Shown here: in pieces, positions 58,159 to 64,000 of the stretch
How positions within the stretch are numbered: position 1 is the first letter of the stretch
How the letters are laid out: each line of letters opens with the position of its first letter
Origin: Symbiodinium natans
Taxonomy: Eukaryota > Sar > Dinophyceae > Suessiales > Symbiodiniaceae
Assembly (NCBI GenBank): GCA_905221605.1
Contig: CAJNDS010000106.1
Location: 89,501-153,500 of the forward strand
Length of the DNA: 64,000 bases
Reading direction: 5' to 3'
The notes under the pieces: generated by a model
The model's database searches: none
The model's input: the letters and a program-made list of their open reading frames with translations, nothing else
What the model was told of the DNA's origin: nothing
Made by a program: the position numbers and the translations under genes

Positions 58159-58169
58159 CTGCAAAGACA
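58159..58169 (-). promoter_or_regulatory. candidate trans-splice acceptor of copy 3
   Basis: TGTCTTTGCAG, a pyrimidine-rich AG 61 nt before the start codon. The equivalent site in copies 1 and 2 is not obvious. Confidence 0.35.
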
Positions 58170-58211
58170 TGAGAATGCATTGAGAAGGCAAGCGCTTCTA
58201 TGATCTGGCAC

Positions 58212-59147
58212 GTGGACATGTCACACTGATTCTAGGCTAGACGAGGCTAGCAACAACACTGGATTCCTTCCACTGCGCTGCCTGAACAGCAGCTCGTAGC
58301 CCACCAGGCACTGCTTCCATCATTTCCAGGTTGCTCCTAGTGTCCACCTAAGATGACGGCAAACCTCCTAAGCATTAAGGATTAAGAAGAAAACTTTTTT
58401 AAGCCTTGCACAAGTCTTGACGTGTTAGAAGCTGACTTGTGGATCTGGCTTGCCGAGGGACACCGAGGTTGGGATAGCCAGCCCACAACAATATTTGGTC
58501 AACGCCTCCGAATCGTTGGGTGAGGTCATCCAGATATCTGGCCTTTGAGCACGGGGCCAGTCGCAAACCAGTCAAAGCAGAGGGATGACGAAACCTTGTG
58601 GGTGCAATTGGCATATGACTTCACCAAGAAACAGCTGTCCATGTGTGCTTCTCCGGATTGTAGAGCCGTCGATCATGCACCATGGTCTGAACCTCAGAAC
58701 GAGACACACACCCTAAACCCTAAACCCTGAACCCTGAACCCTAAACCTTAAACCCTAAACCCTAAACCCCCCTCTCTCAGCCAATCTGGGCACCATCAGG
58801 TTCTCAGAGCCTAAGTGAATCGGTGCTCCAGTGGCAGACAAACAACACCGAGAGCACTCCTACGAACAAATTTCAAAAAATGTTATCCATTCATTGCTCT
58901 CCTGGCCTACCCGCTCTCATGGCATCTGGAAGGACTTGAGCCCGTTCTGGTTCATTAACCCTACCTTTCCGACTTCAAACCAGCGGGTTCAGTTTAGGCC
59001 TCACTGCTCATGGTGTAATGTAGGTGTGTCGCTCGGGTTGAAAGTGAGATGCCTACTCTGTAATAACCCAAACTTTCCATCAGTTACTGCGATGATCCCC
59101 AGCAAACGCTACAACCGATGCGTGAGCCACGGGAATTAAGGATATTT
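58212..59147. other. no gene seen
   Basis: Mixed sequence with a degenerate CCCTAAA array at 58710-58770. No frame with protein-like composition on either strand. Confidence 0.5.
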
Positions 59148-59250
59148 GGGGGTTTCCGACATTGGGGGTACCTCGTCGGGATCCTGAATATAAGTGAATC
59201 CTCATATTTGGGGGTCTAAATTAGCGGTCCCTTACTTGCGTAAACCCCCC
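59148..59250. mobile_element. MITE-like family B copy
   Basis: TTGGGGGTTTCCGACATTGG at the left, AGTGAATCCTCATATTTGGG inside, CTTGCGTAAACCCCCCC at the right. Confidence 0.7.
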
Positions 59251-59643
59251 CTAAACCCTAAACCCTAAACCCTAAACCCTAAACCCTAAACCCCAAACCC
59301 TAAACTCCTAAACCCTCCTAAACCCCAAACCCTACCATATTTCGGGCTTCTGTGGCAGGACCCTCCGCGAAATCCTCTGGGGCTGGGAAGTGGGGATGAT
59401 GCTCTCTGGGACCTTTTGTCTGATAATCATAATAGTCGTCATAATCATGATAATAAGAATAATAAGAATAGTAATAGTAATAGAAATAGTAATAGAAATA
59501 GTAATAGTAATAATAATAAGAATAGTAATGATAATAGTAGTAAGAACAATAGTAATCACAACAAGAACAGTGGAGGGTTTAGGGTTTAGGGTTTAGGGTT
59601 TAGGGTTTAGGGTTTAGGGTTTAGGGTTTAGGGTTTAGGGTTT
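59248..59643. repeat. telomere-type arrays flanking an AATAGT microsatellite
   Basis: CCCTAAA 59248-59335, AATAGT/AATAATA repeats 59425-59570, TTTAGGG 59574-59643. Confidence 0.93.
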
Positions 59644-59649
59644 GGCACT

Positions 59650-60857
59650 CCAATACTCTGGGATGGACACTGCACTGCGGTATTCGTGGGTTAGGCACTC
59701 GAGAGAAACTCGGCAGATTCTTTGCGGGAGTCTCTGAGGTTCGGCACTCCAGCATGGCTGACTTGAATTGCAACAACCCCACACCGAGGGCGGGGAGCAA
59801 AAGGCCACAAACAAAAACAATCCTGAAATACTTCCACCTCCCAACAGGTTGCTCAGCTGCTGGTCAAGCTGCGGTGACGTATGCTGCACTGCTGCGCTTG
59901 AACTCTGCCGAGGCATACTCACCTGACAAGCCAAAAGTGCCAACGAGCCCAAACCAAAAAGACTGGAAGTGACATGAGGCACGGCTAGCCTGGAGAGGCC
60001 CTTGCAAGCTTACTATGCAACAGGGGACGCCCACACACACATTCAAACAGCCACGCATCCCAACATAAGCCCACACAAGCAAACCGCAAGGTGTCGTAGG
60101 ATGTCGCAAGTGTGTCGCCTGATCTGCGTTTGCTTAGGCACATGCCCTGGCACGCCAATGATGAAGGCAGTTGAAAGTTGAGCTTTATAGAGCTATGTGT
60201 GCAGTTTTAGGCTCTTCCAGCTTTCCACACCATCGCAAGATCTAATTCCTGCTCGATCTGCGAAGGGAATGATACATTTCTGGGTAGACCACCTCCTAGA
60301 CACGACCTGTCACACGATTAATGCATACCGAATTGAATCCCGCTCTGTGCCCTGGCCGTTGTTGAGCTGACGCAGAACTAGAGCTGCTTTCAAGTGGACG
60401 GGCCTGCGCCACTCACAAATTGGATATCTGCCAACTCCTGCTTGCACACGCAGAAGATGTCAGCACTGTGGTCAATCCAACCGTAAAGCGGGCCGAAACT
60501 TCTCAAGGAGTGCGCCTTTGCAGTATGAAATGAGCAACTCTGACTGGCAAGGCTGACATGCCAGCCCCTTCGTAATTGAAACCCTAAACCCTGAACCCTA
60601 AAACCCCTTAACCCGAAACCCTAAACTCCCTCAACCCTAAACCCTAAATCCTAAAAAAAGAAACCCAAAAAAACCCTAAGACACCCCAAGAAACCCCTAA
60701 ATTCCCCAAAAACCCTAAATACCCTAGCATCCCCTAAGCCAGCAAAACACGGCTCCTTCTTGAGCTGGCGAAGGCCCAGCATCCAGGAACCCCAGGTCTC
60801 GTTCTGAGGCCCGCGGATTCCTCTCCGAAGCTTTGAAAAAATGTCCAGAATATTCAT
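59650..60857. other. no gene seen
   Basis: Unremarkable sequence, then a degenerate CCCTAAA-like stretch decaying into AAACCC and AACCC motifs (60580-60720). Confidence 0.4.
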
Positions 60858-60966
60858 AATAGGGTGGCTGTCAAAATTAGGATCCCTTTTGGGGTACCCT
60901 AAATATTAGGTGCCGCATTATAATAGGGATCCAAAAAGGGACCATAATTTTGACAACCACCCTAAT
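60858..60966. mobile_element. MITE-like element, family D, second copy
   Basis: AATAGGGTGGCTGTCAAAAT at the left and ATTTTGACAACCACCCTAAT at the right, nearly perfect inverted ends, with GGATCCCTTTTGGGG and GATCCAAAAAGGGACC arms. Confidence 0.75.
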
Positions 60967-60989
60967 AAGGGACATTCATTTAATAGCAA

Positions 60990-61160
60990 AAATGTGGATA
61001 AGAAAAGTAAAATTAGTAATAGTCATAATCATAAGCATCACAATCAGAATCATAATCATGATCCAAATAGTAACAAGGACAGTAATCATGATCATAATAA
61101 TAGTAGTAATCATAACAATAGTAATAATAATAAGAATAATAATAATAAAACACTAATAAT
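60990..61160. repeat. AAT/ATCAT microsatellite
   Basis: Degenerate AATCAT and AATAATAAT repeats. Confidence 0.85.
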
Positions 61161-61237
61161 CCAACCATCTCCGGGGAACACACGCCTAGGAATGCGCACC
61201 AACATGATTTCATTGTCACGTGGACATGACCAAGAGT

Positions 61238-61641
61238 TTAGGATTCGGGGCAGGGCAAACGGAGACTCCCACGACAACTCATGTCCGGACTAATCCCTAG
61301 ACACAGAACTCCAACTATCCAGCAAACCACTGATAACTTCAAAGCCTCCTCGGCTACCCAGAATATGATGAAAGAGACGGAAGCAGTTAGGGCCCAAAGG
61401 ATTCCCGTGACATCCGCACAAATGTCGAGAACTGACCGCACAAGGCTTTCAGCAAGTTGTCAAACAATAAGTCGACCAAAAGGTTCGTGGCAAATACAGG
61501 CGAGCGCGGCTTCATGGCCAATCTATCGCATAGAATCGTAGGGGCAACTAACTCCCTTGACAGGCCATGACTGCTTGGCATGCCACTTTGCTCTACCCCC
61601 TCATGCCCTCCTACCTGCCCAGAGCTGTCCGTGCTCAGCAT
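61238..61641 (-). CDS. membrane protein fragment, probably frameshifted
   Basis: Two overlapping frames both look coding: KPRSPVFATNLLVDLLFDNL upstream (about 61545-61450) and SVLDICADVTGILWALTASV then SFIIFWVAEEALKL downstream (about 61455-61300). No splice pair joins them, so a one-base frameshift near 61450 or an undetected intron is likely. Hydrophobic, family unknown. Confidence 0.35.
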
Positions 61642-62148
61642 CCCATGGTTGCAAGCATGAGAAGGCTCATCTGCACTCCTTCACGTAGAAGGTCCGGAAC
61701 CTCTGGAAGACCTGCGCCGCGGCACGCTGCGATGCCGCACGATGCCTAGCACAACTGCTAAACCCTAAACCCTAAACCCTAAACCCTAAACCCTAAACCC
61801 CACAGACTCGACGCCATCAGATCGCCTGCATCATCACAGCCAGGAGGGCAGCGCCGAACACATTCCTCGTAGTCTGCCTCTTCGTCACAAGAACGAAGTC
61901 ACGAAGTAGTTGGGGTAGGGCTTCTTGCATGCATACAAGTTATACAAGTTGCTTTTTGGGGGAGTTCTCCAAGTTATGTTCTCACAGCTTTCGTGCTTCT
62001 ATCACGCGCGCCGCCTTGCCGCGGAAGTGCGGGTCTTCACTTGGCAGGCAGCTGCGCAAGCAACGGCCACAGGACTCGTTGGCTCCAGCGAGTCGCCGGC
62101 TAGCGTACAGTGGAAACAGGGCCTGCAGCGAGAAACAAGGCAAAACCT

Positions 62149-62250
62149 GGGATGTTCCCCCTTAAACCTGACAGTCCTTAAGAAGGATTCTATTGGGGGG
62201 TACTGGAATCCCTATATGAAGGACTGTTAGTACAAGGGGGAACATCCCCA
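62149..62250. mobile_element. MITE-like palindrome, family A
   Basis: GGGATGTTCCCCCTTAAACC and GTACAAGGGGGAACATCCC ends, with CTGACAGTCCTTAAG and GAAGGACTGTTAG inner arms. Confidence 0.8.
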
Positions 62251-62369
62251 GGCAAGGCTGCCGGATCAAAAAAAAAAACAAAAAAGGATCAAAGAAAAAA
62301 TTACGCAGCCCAGGATCAAAAAATAAATAAAAAAGGATCAAAAAGAAAATAACTTCGAACCTTCGAGTA

Positions 62370-62633
62370 CTAAAACTCGATTTTTGGTACATTTTCGGAA
62401 CCCGATCGAGGACCCTCTCACGCGAAACGCGTGTCGAGGCGCTAAACCTCGAGTTTTTGAAAGGTTTTCCGGACACGATTGACGACCCTCCCTCTCACAC
62501 GAAACGCATCTCGAGGCGCCAAAACTCGAGTTTTGGGACGTTTTCGGAGCACGATCGACAACCCCCTCACACGAAACGCATCTCGAGGCGCTTAAACTCG
62601 AGTTTTGGTACGTTGCTCGCGACGCGATCGACC
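62370..62633. repeat. 72-77 bp tandem repeat, 3.6 copies
   Basis: Units at 62370-62441, 62442-62518, 62519-62590 and a partial one to 62633. Each has AACTCGAGTTTT, GGACGTTTTCGGA, CACGATCGA, CTCACACGAAACGC and TCTCGAGGCG in order. The repeated CTCGAG sites make each unit partly palindromic. Confidence 0.85.
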
Positions 62634-62644
62634 AATATACTATG

Positions 62645-62812
62645 CATCTCTATATTTATTCATTTATACTCATGTTAATCTTAATATGAATATTAATAGT
62701 AATATCACTAATAATATTACTATAAATACTCCTATTAATATTAATATTAATATTAATATTAACATTAAAATTCATATGAACATTGTATTCAAATTAATAT
62801 GAACATAACATA
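62645..62812. repeat. AATATTA-type microsatellite
   Basis: ATTAATATTAATATT and related repeats. Explains the Ile/Asn-rich frame. Confidence 0.88.
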
Positions 62813-62813
62813 T

Positions 62814-63282
62814 CATGTTGATCCCTCACTGTACGCGCGAGAAAGCAAAAACAGGAGCTGTTTTTGCATCCGACAGCAGAGCAGTCTTGTGTACTAGGTG
62901 ATATCCGAAGGCAGAAAGCTCCAAGAAACGGCGTCGCGCGAGGTCCGGCGAAGGGTTTCCAGCTCGGCCCGCTGCCGAAGAAAAGAGGAGCAAACTGCAA
63001 AAGGATACATCCACTCCCGGGCTGGGGGGGTGGGAGAGAAAAAGCTGCGCGCCAGGCGTTCAAGATAAACATGTTTGACATGTTGATCCCTCACTGTACG
63101 CGCGAGAAAGCAAAAACAGGAGCTGTTTTTGCATCCGACAGCAGAGCAGTCTTGTGTACTAGGTGATATCCGAAGGCAGAAAGCTCCAAGAAACGGCGTC
63201 GCGCGAGGTCCGGCGAAGGGTTTCCAGCTCGGCCCGCTGCCGAAGAAAAGAGGAGCAAACTGCAAAAGGATACATCCACTCC
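62814..63282. repeat. 203-bp direct repeat, two copies 265 bp apart
   Basis: 62814-63016 and 63079-63282 are identical apart from one A in a run. Each begins CATGTTGATCCCTCACTG and ends ACATCCACTCC. The 62 bp between them do not occur elsewhere in the window. It lies next to a tyrosine-recombinase fragment, so it may be the terminal or subterminal part of that element. Confidence 0.9.
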
Positions 63283-63464
63283 GCTCATGAAAACGAACCT
63301 CAAGGACTTCACGAAGTCACGAGCGTTTGTAGCCCATGCCTGTTGTGGAAAGCACCACAAAGCCGCGAGGTAAACTCACACTGTGGACATCCGTCCCGAA
63401 CGCCAGGGCACTGCATCCGTTGCTGACACATCTGCGCAAGCAACATGCGCCCATGTTTTCATGG

Positions 63465-64000
63465 TTACGAAAGCAAAAGGTCTTTGTACAAGGTGGCAGC
63501 AGCTTTCACTCGGGCGACCGCCTCAGAAGGAAGCTGAAGGAGGAGGTTCTCCGCAGCCACCTCCTGGACATAAGCTTCCAGGGTAACTTGGTGCCTGATT
63601 CGCATACGCCATTGCAAAGTACTCAAATCAACATTCCGATGATATGCTGCAATGGCTCCGCCGCCACGCAGCCCGGCGGGCGTCAATTGGAGCTGTTTGG
63701 GGATCAGAAGAGCGTCGAGGAGAGCATTCCACCGTCTCCGAAAAGAGGACGCGGATCCTGGGTAAAGGGGATCGGAGGCTTTGAGAGGACCGAAGACCTT
63801 CTCGAGGAAGGGTATCACATCGCTGTCGTGGACTGATAGATGTTGCACTTTGGCACGCGTCCTGCGTCCAGTCTTGGGCGAGCGGATCTTCAAGTAGCAC
63901 ACGACTCGTTCCGAGAGAAGAAGGTCACATGGGAGCAAAAGATCAGCTCGTAGGGACCTGAGAGGCTCTCCCGGACGGGCTATTCCCCAAAAGGCCAAAA
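63465..64000 (-). CDS. tyrosine recombinase (Crypton/DIRS-like) C-terminal domain, open at the window edge
   Basis: The frame runs from the window edge to a TAG at 63465-63467 (177 codons visible). It matches the catalytic domain of phage-integrase-type recombinases: an early Arg in SLRADLLLPCD (residue 17), a beta-hairpin with Lys (YLKIRSPKTGRRTRAKVQ), LRGGGAIAAYHRNVDLSTLQ with the second Arg at 111, a WRMRIRH box in place of LGH, and the nucleophile Tyr 143 in TLEAYVQEV. Such recombinases cut and join DNA through a Tyr-linked intermediate. This form is common in dinoflagellate transposable elements (established knowledge, not searched). All catalytic residues except possibly the His of the HxxR box are present, so the fragment could be active. 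The N-terminal part is beyond the window. Confidence 0.7.
   Translation of the reverse strand, partial: LAFWGIARPGEPLRSLRADLLLPCDLLLSERVVCYLKIRSPKTGRRTRAKVQHLSVHDSDVIPFLEKVFGPLKASDPLYPGSASSFRRRWNALLDALLIPKQLQLTPAGLRGGGAIAAYHRNVDLSTLQWRMRIRHQVTLEAYVQEVAAENLLLQLPSEAVARVKAAATLYKDLLLS

Overview
The window looks like nuclear DNA of a dinoflagellate, probably a Symbiodinium-type alga. The evidence is plant/alga-type TTTAGGG telomeric repeats scattered through it, introns with GT, GC and apparently GA donors and mostly AG|G acceptors, a tandem array of near-identical intronless genes, introner-like introns, and a tyrosine-recombinase element. No rRNA, tRNA, CRISPR or bacterial operon structure was seen. 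Every gene that could be recognised lies on the minus strand, so the window reads as part of one long unidirectional gene cluster.

Layout in plus-strand coordinates (transcription runs from high to low): a small ankyrin gene (0.4-0.9 kb); an unrecognised gene built from six copies of a two- or three-exon module (1.4-7.2 kb); two head-to-tail CRAL-TRIO (Sec14-like) genes (11.4-13.0 and 13.3-17.2 kb); a coiled-coil gene and a histidine-phosphatase gene (21.3-24.3 kb); weak exons of a membrane protein (26.3-26.9 kb); an EF-hand gene (28.5-29.7 kb); a multipass membrane protein carrying two introner-like introns (31.0-33.1 kb); a paralogous EF-hand gene (35.4-36.0 kb); a formylglycine-generating-enzyme-like gene with at least ten exons (38.7-41.0 kb); weak exons (45-47.7 kb); three tandem 947-residue flavoprotein/cytochrome b5/cytochrome b558 fusion genes (48.5-58.1 kb); and repeats ending in a tyrosine-recombinase fragment at the right edge.

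Much of the sequence that first looks like intergenic junk is intronic. Joining exons by reading frame and protein-family motifs shows that ordinary introns are about 50-100 nt. The longer ones usually hold a TTTAGGG-type array, a short palindromic (MITE-like) element or a microsatellite. By contrast the 10.6-kb fusion-gene array has no introns, no telomeric arrays and no MITEs.

The most unusual gene product is the tandem fusion protein: a fumarate-reductase-like FAD domain, two nearly identical cytochrome b5 domains and an SdhC-type membrane anchor in one chain, a layout suggesting electron transfer between a membrane quinone pool and a flavin site without an iron-sulfur subunit. Exon joins were made by eye from frame, splice dinucleotides and remembered family motifs. 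No database search was possible.
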